Source of the DNA: an uncultured Bacteroidales bacterium
Lineage (GTDB): Bacteria; Bacteroidota; Bacteroidia; Bacteroidales; Muribaculaceae
Direction: 5' to 3'
Assembly (NCBI GenBank): GCA_900539915.1
Contig: UQDU01000028.1
Coordinates: 1-27,177 of the forward strand
DNA length: 27,177 nucleotides
Numbering within the stretch: position 1 is the stretch's first letter; the number at the start of each line of letters is the position of its first letter. The notes beneath the pieces were generated by a model. That model was not told the DNA's origin. It saw only the letters and a program-made list of their open reading frames with translations, and ran no database searches. The position numbers and the translations under genes are program-made. Below are positions 16,646-24,537 of this stretch, one piece after another.

Positions 16646-16674
16646 GGAATTGGTAGTGGCAGAGGGTGGGATGG

Positions 16675-17616
16675 TTATTTAACTATCTCGACCCTTGCGC
16701 TTGCAAATACGTTGATGTCAAGCTTGTTGGCTATCATCTTGATAGCTTTGGCTGCTTTGACTGATACGCCGGCCTCGTTAAGCATTGGCGAAACGGCGGC
16801 TATACCGAAAGCTCCGGGCATCACTGCTACCATAGCACCGCTACGGCTGCTTTTTGCAGGTATGCCGGCTCCCATAAGCCATGGCTTGGACATCTTGTGG
16901 GGACCTTTGGCGGCCATGAGTGCCACTATGTTCTGGGCGAACTTGCCGTCAAACACTTCCTGACCGTTTGTCGGGTTCACGCCGTCAGAAGCTATCGTGG
17001 CTCCCATTGTAGCGAGCTGGAGTGCCGATGCCTTCATGGATACAGCCTTGATGTATGTATCAATGGCTATCGGGGCATCGTCATAGAGATAATATCCGCT
17101 TGTGGCAATGGTATCTTCGACATTGGCATCTATGGCCTGTTGTTTGAGCGATTCATACAGCTTGTCATCAAGCTCCGGCGCACTGCCCATCAGCTTGACC
17201 ATGCGGTCAGAGAGAATCTCCCATTTGCCGTCGGCATCGCCGGTGGGCTGGATGGCGCTTATGGCACGTAGGCCGTGGGCACTGAAAGGTATGTCAGGTT
17301 TCTGGCTCTTGCCCTTGGCATTGCATGCACAAGGACACTGGCCTGATTTCTGTATGATTTCGTCAGGGGTCATCTGGCTGAGCAGACATGAGGAGATGGG
17401 TATCTTGGCTATGGAGCCGAGCGATGTCTTGCAATCGGTAGTGCCGGCAGTGATTACGGAGCCGTCTGTGAGCACTACGGCTATGCCGAAGCATCCGTCA
17501 GTGCATCCGCAGCTGTTATAAGTGGTGTCGGGGGTTCCCTCATTGTCGTTTTTTAATTGCTCATAGGCTTCATTGACTGCTGATCTGAGATCGTCAAATT
17601 TAATCTTGCGTGTCAT
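16675..17616 (-). CDS. Divergent cysteine-rich glutaminase-fold protein
   Basis: The protein is 313 aa, no signal peptide, length of a GlsA-type glutaminase (serine-dependent beta-lactamase fold; glutamine to glutamate plus ammonia). Family features: GIAVVLTDGSVITAG, the dyad S68-I-A-K71, AVSMKASALQLATMGATIA with DGVNPTNGQ, and GAGIPAKSSRSGAMVAVMPG with IAAVSP. Odd features: eight cysteines, all within residues 36-98 (C36, C38, C42, C62, C77, C94, C96, C98), and the stretch matching the substrate-binding INAGAI motif is changed (AHGLRAIS), so activity on glutamine is doubtful. A GTG at 17649 would add 11 residues but lies inside a repeat; the ATG at 17616 is chosen. It stands alone with a strong terminator. 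Confidence 0.75.
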   Translation of the reverse strand: MTRKIKFDDLRSAVNEAYEQLKNDNEGTPDTTYNSCGCTDGCFGIAVVLTDGSVITAGTTDCKTSLGSIAKIPISSCLLSQMTPDEIIQKSGQCPCACNAKGKSQKPDIPFSAHGLRAISAIQPTGDADGKWEILSDRMVKLMGSAPELDDKLYESLKQQAIDANVEDTIATSGYYLYDDAPIAIDTYIKAVSMKASALQLATMGATIASDGVNPTNGQEVFDGKFAQNIVALMAAKGPHKMSKPWLMGAGIPAKSSRSGAMVAVMPGAFGIAAVSPMLNEAGVSVKAAKAIKMIANKLDINVFASARVEIVK

Positions 17617-17636
17617 ATACTTAAATTTTATGGTCC

Positions 17637-17656
17637 TGTTATTAAACACCCTCTTA
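17637..17656 (-). repeat. 20-bp dispersed element, copy B
   Basis: TGTTATTAAACACCCTCTTA, 19 of 20 identical to copy A at 41-60. On the minus strand it lies in the leader of the glutaminase-like gene, 20 nt before its ATG. Confidence 0.5.
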
Positions 17657-17670
17657 GTGTCTGTAATCCT

Positions 17671-17685
17671 TGTATCATTGATACA
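17671..17685. promoter_or_regulatory. 15-bp dyad, possible operator
   Basis: TGTATCA-T-TGATACA is a perfect inverted repeat with one central base. It lies 54 nt upstream of the glutaminase-like ATG and 169 nt before the divergent efflux operon, so it could serve either. No clear TAnnTTTG box is seen in 17617-17854; the rest of this stretch holds no gene. Confidence 0.4.
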
Positions 17686-17854
17686 TAGGATAAACAGACC
17701 ACCATCGCAAGTAGTTCAGGCTGCTTTAATTATAGGAAGTTAAAATGAGCAAAATATCCCTGCGACATGCCGGCTTAAAACATTTTTAGAATTTGACGTG
17801 TTTATTTATCATATCGGTGAAGCTGGCGCTTTACACATACATAATGTATTTCAA

Positions 17855-19279
17855 ATGAATCACTACGCTGTCCGACGGTTTCTTACTGTCATGCTCCTGA
17901 TAACTCCGTATCTCCTGTCACATGCCGGAGAGGGGAGAGGTGTCATAAGCAATCTTAACGATACATTGCCTTCGCGATGGGTCTATAACGAACATTTTGA
18001 CCAGACCATCCCCACGGATGACGGATGGTGGAAGAAGTTCAATGACCCTTTGCTTGACTCGCTTATATCTATCGGTGTAAACAATAACTACAATGTGCTT
18101 ATGGCGGCGCGCCGCATGGAGATGGCCCGGCTGAGAATGCTGGAGGCCCGTTCGGCCTATTTCCCTGCATTTGATCTTGATGCCGGGTGGACCAAGGCGC
18201 GTAATTCGGGCGCGGTGTCGTCGCCTGTCATGCCGGCGACTGATGAAAGCTATTTCTCTGCCGGTATAAATATGAGATGGCAGATAGACATATTCGGCAA
18301 GATTACGAGCGGTGTCAAGGCCAAGAAAGCGGCATGGGAAGCGTCACGTGCCGAATATGCCGGTGCCATGGTGAGCCTCTGTGGTGAGATCGCCACTGCC
18401 TATTTCCAGCTTCGGGTGCTTCAGGCAGAGGAATCTGTGGCCAACGAACACCTGCTGTCACAGGAGAAGGTGGTCAAGATTACGGAGGCTCGTTTTGAGT
18501 GCGGCCTCGCTTCCTTGCTTGATGTCAGCCAGGCGCGCACGGTGTATCATTCTACCAAAGCCACTCTGCCGGCTTTGACGGCTGGTATTAATACGTCGCT
18601 CAATGCCATAGCGGTGCTTCTGGCAGTCACACCCGATTATGCCCGTCAGCTGCTCAGCAAGCCGCGTCCTTTGCCGTCATACCTGCAGATGGTCGCTACG
18701 GGTATCCCTATGGATTTGCTGCGACGTCGCCCCGACATAGTATCGGCGGAAAAGGAGCTTGCTGCATATGCCGCTGAATTGGGCATCGCGAAGAAGGATT
18801 TCCTGCCTACTCTGACTCTTGACGGCTCTATAGGAACTTCCGCACATAATATAGGCGACCTGTTCAGTAAGGAATCGTTTACGTATTCCATCGCGCCTAC
18901 GCTCTCATGGACCATATTTGACGGTATGGAGCGCAAATATAATGTGGCGGTAGCTCAGGAAAATATGCAGCTCGGCATCGAGAATTATAATCTGACGGTG
19001 CTTAATGCACTCAAGGAGGTTGATAACGCCATGGTCAATTATGTGCAAACTGTCAATCAGATCAGCGAGCTCAACATGGTGGTTGAAGAAAGCCAGCGGT
19101 CTCTTGACCTGTCGCTTGACCTGTATAAGAAGGGCCTGTCTTCATTTACCAACGTGGTGGATGCGCAGCTTAATTATCTCGCCTATACCAATGGCGTCAT
19201 AGTGGCGCAGGGCAATGCTCTGAAAGATCTCGTCAATCTATATGAGGCTCTCGGCGGTGGCTGGGAGGTCTCTTTCTAA
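17855..19279 (+). CDS. Outer-membrane efflux factor, NodT/OprM type (TolC family)
   Basis: Outer-membrane channel of a tripartite pump, 474 aa with signal peptide (MNHYAVRRFLTVMLLITPYL). Two OEP repeats are visible, each with long helices: the first from WWKKFNDPLLDSLISIGVNN to about 240, the second from MDLLRRRPDIVSAEKELAAY onward, whose RRRPDI motif is diagnostic of RND outer-membrane factors. No lipobox cysteine is present. The frame extends upstream to a GTG at 17798, but the first ATG (17855) starts the signal peptide. It is the first gene of a three-gene operon, with 41 nt to the adaptor gene. Confidence 0.93.
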   Translation: MNHYAVRRFLTVMLLITPYLLSHAGEGRGVISNLNDTLPSRWVYNEHFDQTIPTDDGWWKKFNDPLLDSLISIGVNNNYNVLMAARRMEMARLRMLEARSAYFPAFDLDAGWTKARNSGAVSSPVMPATDESYFSAGINMRWQIDIFGKITSGVKAKKAAWEASRAEYAGAMVSLCGEIATAYFQLRVLQAEESVANEHLLSQEKVVKITEARFECGLASLLDVSQARTVYHSTKATLPALTAGINTSLNAIAVLLAVTPDYARQLLSKPRPLPSYLQMVATGIPMDLLRRRPDIVSAEKELAAYAAELGIAKKDFLPTLTLDGSIGTSAHNIGDLFSKESFTYSIAPTLSWTIFDGMERKYNVAVAQENMQLGIENYNLTVLNALKEVDNAMVNYVQTVNQISELNMVVEESQRSLDLSLDLYKKGLSSFTNVVDAQLNYLAYTNGVIVAQGNALKDLVNLYEALGGGWEVSF

Positions 19280-19320
19280 TCAAAACATACTTACTCAAAC
19301 AGATAAAACACTTATAAGCG

Positions 19321-20448
19321 ATGAAAATCTATCAGGCATATCGCTGTTCACTGATATGTATGGCAGCTCTGGCGATGATGATGTCATCATGCCATAAAAA
19401 GTCATCGGCCGATTCAGATGCCGAATTGCCGGTCGCTGTGGCTCTTCCCGAGGTTGATACGGTCACTTTGGCAAAGACATATCCGGGTTATCTACAGGCG
19501 CACAGCATGGTGCAGCTGGTGGCGAGGGTCAACGGTTATCTACGCACCAAAAACTACGTTTCCGGACAGTTTGTCAACAAGGGACAGCTGCTTTTCACTA
19601 TCGAGGATACACAGTATCGCGATGCTCTGGTTCAAGCCGAGGCACAGCTTGCCACGGCACGGGCCACGTATGAGTATAACAAAAACAACTACGAGGCCAT
19701 GAAGAAGGCCCTTGAGAGCGATGCGGTGGCACGTATATCCGTGATACAGGCCGAGAGCGATATGAAAAATTCACTTGCTGCCATACATAATGCCGAAGCT
19801 GCGGTGCAGAGTGCGAGGACTAACCTCAGCTACTGCACGGTGAGGGCTCCGATCAACGGTCATGTCACGGCATCAGGCCCTGACATTGGTGCCTATCTGG
19901 CAGGAGCCGGAAGCCCTGTCACTCTTGCCACGATATATGACGACAGCAGCATGGGAGCGGTGTTTAATATCGAAGATACGCAGTTTATGCGCATGATGGA
20001 TCATAAAGGCGACGGACATGAACTGGATTATGCGCGTATCCCGGTGACGTTTGAGGATACGCTGCCTCACCATTATACTGCAAAGCTCACTTATATTTCG
20101 CCTGAGATAGACAAATCGACAGGTACATTGCTGCTTAAAGCCGAACTTGACAATCCTTACGGCGAGCTTAAAGACGGCATGTATGCCAATATCACTCTCC
20201 CTTATGCCATCGTTCCTGATGCCGTCCTTGTCAAGGATGCTTCTATCAGTACCGACCAGGCCGGGAAATATGTCTATGTGGTCAATGACAGCAACAAGAT
20301 TGTCTATACTCCTGTGACAGTGGGCGACCTGGTCCGCGACTCTATGCGTGTGGTTACCCACGGACTTACTCCACAGTCGCGCTATGTTACCCAGGCGCTC
20401 CTCAAGGTGCGTGACGGAATGACGGTTAAACCTATCCAGCAGAAATAA
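19321..20448 (+). CDS. RND efflux periplasmic adaptor (membrane fusion protein)
   Basis: Links the inner-membrane pump to the outer-membrane channel. The protein is 375 aa and a lipoprotein (lipobox MSSC, Cys24). Domains in order: split lipoyl half (QLVARVNGYLRTKNYVSGQF with VNKGQLLFTIE), alpha-helical hairpin (about 100-160, AQLATARATYEYNKNNYEAM), second lipoyl half (CTVRAPINGHV), beta barrel, and membrane-proximal domain. This is the AcrA/MexA type that serves HAE1 pumps. It lies 3 nt before the pump gene. Confidence 0.94.
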   Translation: MKIYQAYRCSLICMAALAMMMSSCHKKSSADSDAELPVAVALPEVDTVTLAKTYPGYLQAHSMVQLVARVNGYLRTKNYVSGQFVNKGQLLFTIEDTQYRDALVQAEAQLATARATYEYNKNNYEAMKKALESDAVARISVIQAESDMKNSLAAIHNAEAAVQSARTNLSYCTVRAPINGHVTASGPDIGAYLAGAGSPVTLATIYDDSSMGAVFNIEDTQFMRMMDHKGDGHELDYARIPVTFEDTLPHHYTAKLTYISPEIDKSTGTLLLKAELDNPYGELKDGMYANITLPYAIVPDAVLVKDASISTDQAGKYVYVVNDSNKIVYTPVTVGDLVRDSMRVVTHGLTPQSRYVTQALLKVRDGMTVKPIQQK

Positions 20449-20451
20449 GCG

Positions 20452-23400
20452 ATGTTTTCAAAATTCTTTATCGAAAGACCGATTTTTGCCACGGTCATTG
20501 CCATCCTGATGGTGCTGGTCGGCCTTCTGACTGTCAAGTCTCTGCCTGTGGCGCAGTTTCCTGACATCACGCCTCCAACCATCATGGTCAGTGCGACCTA
20601 TCCGGGTGCCGATGCCAAGACGGTGGCCGAGACTGTGGGTGTGCCTATAGAGGAGCAGGTCAACGGTGTGGAAAACATGATGTACATGAGTTCTACATCG
20701 TCGAGTGACGGTTCCTATATGCTGACCATTACATTTGAAGTCGGTACTGACATAGACATGGCGACTGTCAAGGTGCAAAACCGTGTGTCGCTTGCCGAGC
20801 CGCAGCTTCCTGCTGCAGTGCAGCAGCAGGGGGTCGATGTCATGTCTCGGTCTTCTGACCAGATATTGTTTATAGCCATCGAGGGTGATTCCATCCATAA
20901 TTACGATGGCCTCTATCTGACAAATTATGCCCAGCTCAACATCGTCGACGAGCTTGCTCGTGTCGACGGAGTGGGAGAGGTCAGTGTGTTTGGTGCCGGT
21001 GACTACAGTATGCGCATATGGCTTGACCCTGACAAGATGCGCATACGCGAGGTGACCGCCGATGAGGTGCGTCAGGCTATCGAGGCGCAGAATCTGGAGG
21101 TGTCGGCAGGTGCTGTGGGTGCTCCTCCTATCCATGGCGATGCGGCATTTCAGTACACGCTGACGAGCCGTGGACGTCTGGTGACGCCTGAGGAGTTCGG
21201 TAATATCATCATCCGCAACAACCCTGACGGAGGTCTGCTGCGTCTGAGTGACATCGCTACGGTTGACCTTGGAAGCCAGAGCTACAGCACTACCTCCACG
21301 GTCAATTCCAAACAGGCCGGTCTGCTCGGAGTGGCTCAGCTCCCGGGAGCTAATGCACTGAAGGTGGCCAACGACTGTCTGGACCGACTCAATGAGCTGG
21401 CCCAGTATTTTCCGCCGGGTGTGCGCTACCGCGTCATCCTCAACACTACAGATTTTGTGACCGAATCCATTGATGAACTGGTGGTGACTTTTGTCGAGAC
21501 CACGCTGATTGTCATGCTCGTCATACTCATCTTCCTGCAAAACTGGCGCACGGTCATCATACCTATGCTGACCATACCGGTGTCGCTGATTGCGACATTC
21601 GCAGTGATGAAGCTAATGGGCTTCACACTCAATACTCTGACGCTTTTCGGCCTTGTGCTTGCCATTGCCATCGTGGTGGACGATGCCATCGTGGTGGTGG
21701 AGGACTGTGCCCGTATTGTGGACGAGGGGAAGATGTCGGTTAAGCAGGCTACAGAGAAGGCGATGAACGAACTTACCGGCCCCATCGTGGGCGAGGTGCT
21801 CGTATTGCTCTCGGTTTTTATCCCTACGGCGTTTATTTCCGGCATCACAGGACAGCTTTACAAACAGTTTGCCCTGACTATCGCAGTGTCTACGGCGTTC
21901 TCTGGCTTCAATGCGCTGACGTTTACGCCGGCCATGTGCGCCTTGTTTCTGAAACCGCGCAAGCCGGCTACGTTCTGCGTCTACCGCTGGTTTAATAAGG
22001 GTTATGCCAAAGTATGGCAGGGATATACCAATATCGTAGGCAGCCTGTTGCGCAAACCGGCTATGGCTATCGGCCTGTATCTCGTACTTTGCTTCCTCGC
22101 GTTCTGGGGCTTTATCAAGTGGCCGACGAGCTACGTGCCGAGCGAGGACATGGGCTATTTCCTGACATCGGTGCAGCTTCCTACAGGTGCGTCGCTTGAC
22201 CGCACGGAGAAGGTCATGGCGCAGATTTCATCGGAGATGCAGAAACTTGACGGTGTCAAGGATGTCATGGCTATCTCGGGCATGTCGATGATGGGCGGCG
22301 GCAATGGCAGCAATTCAGGCTCCATATTTGTGGTGCTTGAACCGTGGAAAGACCGCAAGGGCAAGGATTTGAGTGTGGACGGCATCATCAAGAAAGTATC
22401 CGAAATCACGGCTACGCTCCAGGAACCGGTGGTGTTTGCGGTCAATCCTCCGGCCATCCCCGGCCTGGGGCTGACATCGGGCTTGCAGATGCAGCTTCTT
22501 GACATACAGAATCGTGGCACCGAAGCTCTGAAAAACGCTATTGACAAACTGAGTCTGGCGGCCCACGCCGATCCGCGCATAGAGCAGCTTAACTCGTTCT
22601 ATCAAGGAGGAGTGCCGCAATATACGCTTCATATCAATCGTGACAAGGTGGAGATGCAGGGTTTGTCGCTCTCGCAGGTGTTCTCGGTTCTGTCGGCGTT
22701 TATGGGCGGCAGCTATGTCAATGACTTTGTGGAATTTGGCCGTGTTTATCAGGTCAATATAGCCGGTCAGCCCTCGGCTACCGGCAATGTCAACGATGTG
22801 CTCAAGCTGAGCGTCCGCAACAGTGGCGGTGATATGGTGCCGTTCTCATCGTTCACATCCATAGAGCCGTCGATGGGTGCACCGTCGGTCGACCGCTACA
22901 ACATGTACACTACAGCTTCTCTGACGGCCATACCTGCCCATGGTGTAAGTTCCAAAGAGGGCATTGACCTCATGGAGCAGCTCGTGAAAGAGCAGCTCGG
23001 CAATGACTACTCATATGCCTGGACAGGCGAAGCATATCAGGAAACGCAGTCAGGCACGACTATCACGATGGTGCTTCTGTTTGCGGTAATCATAACCATA
23101 CTCGTGCTCGCTGCCCAGTATGAAAGCTGGACTGACCCGGTGGCAGTGGTGATTTCGATGCCTACAGCCATCCTCGGCACGGTGCTCGGATGTATATTGA
23201 TGTCGCAGAGCATATCCATCTACACCCAGATCGGTATCATACTCCTCTTGGGCCTTTCAGCTAAAAATGCCATCCTCATTGTGGAGTATGCTATAGACTA
23301 CCGCAAGGCCGGCCTTGACATACGCAAAGCGGCCATGGATGCCGGGCGTGTGCGTTTCCGCCCAATCATGATGACGGCTCTGGCGTTTGTGTTCGGAGTC

Positions 23401-23628
23401 ATGCCGATGCTTTTCGCCACCGGAGCCGGTGCAGCCAGCCGTCTCTCGTTGGGTACCGCCGTTGTCTTCGGCATGGCCGTCAACGCCATCGTCGGCACAC
23501 TGTTTGTCCCCAACTTCTGGGAACTCCTTGAGCGATTCCGCGAAAAATATCTCGCACGGCTATTCCCCTCCGACGATGCGCCCAAGCCTCCGGCCAATCC
23601 CGAAGATGACGGCTCCGCCGCCGTATGA
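20452..23628 (+). CDS. RND multidrug efflux pump, AcrB/HAE1 type
   Basis: Proton-driven inner-membrane transporter of 1058 aa. It begins with the standard MFSKFFIERPIFATVIAIL and has twelve membrane helices and two large periplasmic loops. The proton-relay aspartates are Asp410 and Asp411 in AIVVDDAIVVVED, and the TM10 lysine lies in GLSAKNAILIVEYAIDYRK. The C-terminal tail is short and acidic (PKPPANPEDDG). Together with the two genes upstream it completes a pump predicted to export lipophilic compounds such as bile salts or drugs; the substrates are not determined. No regulator gene lies next to the operon. Confidence 0.96.
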   Translation: MFSKFFIERPIFATVIAILMVLVGLLTVKSLPVAQFPDITPPTIMVSATYPGADAKTVAETVGVPIEEQVNGVENMMYMSSTSSSDGSYMLTITFEVGTDIDMATVKVQNRVSLAEPQLPAAVQQQGVDVMSRSSDQILFIAIEGDSIHNYDGLYLTNYAQLNIVDELARVDGVGEVSVFGAGDYSMRIWLDPDKMRIREVTADEVRQAIEAQNLEVSAGAVGAPPIHGDAAFQYTLTSRGRLVTPEEFGNIIIRNNPDGGLLRLSDIATVDLGSQSYSTTSTVNSKQAGLLGVAQLPGANALKVANDCLDRLNELAQYFPPGVRYRVILNTTDFVTESIDELVVTFVETTLIVMLVILIFLQNWRTVIIPMLTIPVSLIATFAVMKLMGFTLNTLTLFGLVLAIAIVVDDAIVVVEDCARIVDEGKMSVKQATEKAMNELTGPIVGEVLVLLSVFIPTAFISGITGQLYKQFALTIAVSTAFSGFNALTFTPAMCALFLKPRKPATFCVYRWFNKGYAKVWQGYTNIVGSLLRKPAMAIGLYLVLCFLAFWGFIKWPTSYVPSEDMGYFLTSVQLPTGASLDRTEKVMAQISSEMQKLDGVKDVMAISGMSMMGGGNGSNSGSIFVVLEPWKDRKGKDLSVDGIIKKVSEITATLQEPVVFAVNPPAIPGLGLTSGLQMQLLDIQNRGTEALKNAIDKLSLAAHADPRIEQLNSFYQGGVPQYTLHINRDKVEMQGLSLSQVFSVLSAFMGGSYVNDFVEFGRVYQVNIAGQPSATGNVNDVLKLSVRNSGGDMVPFSSFTSIEPSMGAPSVDRYNMYTTASLTAIPAHGVSSKEGIDLMEQLVKEQLGNDYSYAWTGEAYQETQSGTTITMVLLFAVIITILVLAAQYESWTDPVAVVISMPTAILGTVLGCILMSQSISIYTQIGIILLLGLSAKNAILIVEYAIDYRKAGLDIRKAAMDAGRVRFRPIMMTALAFVFGVMPMLFATGAGAASRLSLGTAVVFGMAVNAIVGTLFVPNFWELLERFREKYLARLFPSDDAPKPPANPEDDGSAAV

Positions 23629-23659
23629 TATATCCCGAAAATTCACTCAAATAGAATCC

Positions 23660-23697
23660 AAGGCCGTCAGCAGAAGTGAAACTGACGGCCTTTTTTT
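23660..23697 (+). terminator. Terminator of the RND operon
   Basis: AAGGCCGTCAG (23660-23670) pairs perfectly with CTGACGGCCTT (23682-23692) and runs into seven T. It starts 32 nt after the pump stop. Confidence 0.95.
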
Positions 23698-23819
23698 GTC
23701 GCCAACATCTGCCGCCGTTTGCCGAGAGATGCAGCACGTTATGATATTGCGTAAAGCCTTCCATGAAAATAGTCACAAAGTTTGTCGCAAAAAAAAATCT
23801 CAAAAAATTGCGAGAAAGT

Positions 23820-23850
23820 TTTGCAGAATTAAGAAAAGTGCTTAACTTTG
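23820..23850 (+). promoter_or_regulatory. tRNA-Gln promoter
   Basis: TTTG (23820-23823), 19 nt, TAACTTTG (23843-23850): exact consensus. The tRNA begins 29 nt downstream. The stretch 23698-23819 shows nothing else. Confidence 0.8.
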
Positions 23851-23879
23851 CAGACGTCAAAACGAAATGACACCCACCT

Positions 23880-23950
23880 TGCCTTGTGGTGTAATGGTAG
23901 CACGTCGGATTCTGGTTCCGCCTGTGAGGGTTCGAATCCTTCCAAGGCAA
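23880..23950 (+). tRNA. tRNA-Gln (anticodon CTG)
   Basis: The acceptor TGCCTTG (23880-23886) pairs with CAAGGCA (23943-23949), with discriminator A at 23950. The D arm GGTGTAATGGTAGCAC and the anticodon loop TTCTGGT with CTG in the anticodon position point to glutamine. The T arm is GAGGGTTCGAATCCTTC, the length is 71 nt and CCA is not encoded. Confidence 0.92.
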
Positions 23951-23955
23951 CTCAA

Positions 23956-24000
23956 AGAAAGAGCTAAGTCACTTTTGGACGCAGCTCTTTCTCCTTTTTT
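23956..24000 (+). terminator. Terminator after tRNA-Gln
   Basis: AGAAAGAGCT (23956-23965) pairs perfectly with AGCTCTTTCT (23983-23992), followed by CCTTTTTT. Confidence 0.85.
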
Positions 24001-24006
24001 CACCCT

Positions 24007-24032
24007 CCGCGCGAACGTTAAAAATCGCGCGG
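24007..24032. other. GC-rich hairpin
   Basis: CCGCGCGA (24007-24014) pairs perfectly with TCGCGCGG (24025-24032), directly before the small ORF at 24034. No T run follows; role unknown. Confidence 0.4.
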
Positions 24033-24033
24033 T

Positions 24034-24216
24034 GTGAGTAAGTATGAAACACAAGGGTCGGCGTCAGTAGAAAATCCGTGGCCGTGGAACAGGAAGTGGC
24101 CGTGGGACAGGAAAGGAAATGGCAGCCAAAGCGAGGCCTTCAAGCTCACCGCCGAGGAACAATAAAGAAGATTTGAGGAAATAGTGCACCGATTAGGCGA
24201 CGAAATAAATCCCTAA
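24034..24216 (+). pseudogene. Small Trp/Pro-repeat ORF interrupted by a stop codon
   Basis: From a GTG at 24034 the frame reads SKYETQGSASVENPWPWNRK, then WPWDRKGNG and AFKLTAEEQ, where TAA (24163-24165) stops it after 43 aa. The same frame then continues RRFEEIVHRLGDEINP to TAA 24214-24216, and the two parts together look like one helix interrupted by a nonsense codon. An 18-bp tandem repeat (24078-24095 and 24096-24113, one mismatch) is in frame and encodes WPWNRK/WPWDRK. The second stop overlaps the stop of the convergent gene at 24213, as real gene ends often do. I do not recognise the family. Nonsense mutant, short gene or chance ORF are all possible. Confidence 0.3.
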
Positions 24217-24368
24217 TCCCTGTCTTTTCTTTTGTTTAAGAAGGTGATTTCAGTTTTGAACAGCGGCGCGTCAAAGTCAAATTTCACGGCATAGCGGATA
24301 ATTCCGACAACGAGAATGATGCCCAAAATTAAAATGATGATACCTAATATGTTACCTATTATTGCCAT
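24213..24368 (-). CDS. 51-aa single-span membrane protein
   Basis: A short gene read on the minus strand from ATG 24368 to TAG 24213: MAIIGNILGIIILILGIILV, then VGIIRYAVKFDF, with a basic end (FLNKRKDRD). One long hydrophobic helix of about 22 residues is followed by a polar tail, so it is an inner-membrane peptide with a cytoplasmic basic end. A promoter with both elements (24388-24419) lies 20 nt upstream of the ATG, which strongly supports that it is expressed. I do not know a named family. It stands next to, and converges with, the interrupted ORF at 24034-24216. Confidence 0.7.
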   Translation of the reverse strand: MAIIGNILGIIILILGIILVVGIIRYAVKFDFDAPLFKTEITFLNKRKDRD

Positions 24369-24387
24369 TTAGTTTGGGGTTATATTG

Positions 24388-24419
24388 CAAATATAACAAA
24401 ATAACAGCGTCTTTACAAA
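24388..24419 (-). promoter_or_regulatory. Promoter of the 51-aa membrane protein
   Basis: On the minus strand TTTG (24416-24419), 20 nt, TATATTTG (24388-24395): a full match to the Bacteroidetes consensus. The ATG lies 20 nt beyond the box. Confidence 0.75.
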
Positions 24420-24434
24420 AATCCGCTGTTATTT
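24399..24434. promoter_or_regulatory. 11-bp inverted repeat across the promoter
   Basis: AAATAACAGCG (24399-24409) pairs perfectly with CGCTGTTATTT (24424-24434), loop 14 nt. The -33 element of the minus-strand promoter lies in its loop. It may be an operator, or the terminator of the minus-strand genes at 24538-26924 (TTATTTTGTTATATTT follows on that strand). A plus-strand TAGATTTG at 24453-24460 has TTTG only 17 nt upstream and no gene follows it. Confidence 0.45.
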
Positions 24435-24537
24435 GTCGTCCGGTTTTTATTGTAGATTTGCGATGCTAAATCTTATTCGTGAATGACAATCTTAACATCC
24501 CGGCTGCCGTTTAGAGGGGGGCCGGGATGGGGTGGGG

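Noticed and set aside
17855..23628. Efflux operon as a novel system
   Set aside because: All three proteins carry the standard motifs of an HAE1-type tripartite RND pump, so it is common in this group.
23857..24054. 65-aa minus-strand ORF across the tRNA-Gln
   Set aside because: It is antisense to the tRNA and its terminator.
24078..24113. CRISPR or minisatellite array
   Set aside because: There are only two 18-bp units with no spacers, and the unit is in frame with an ORF.
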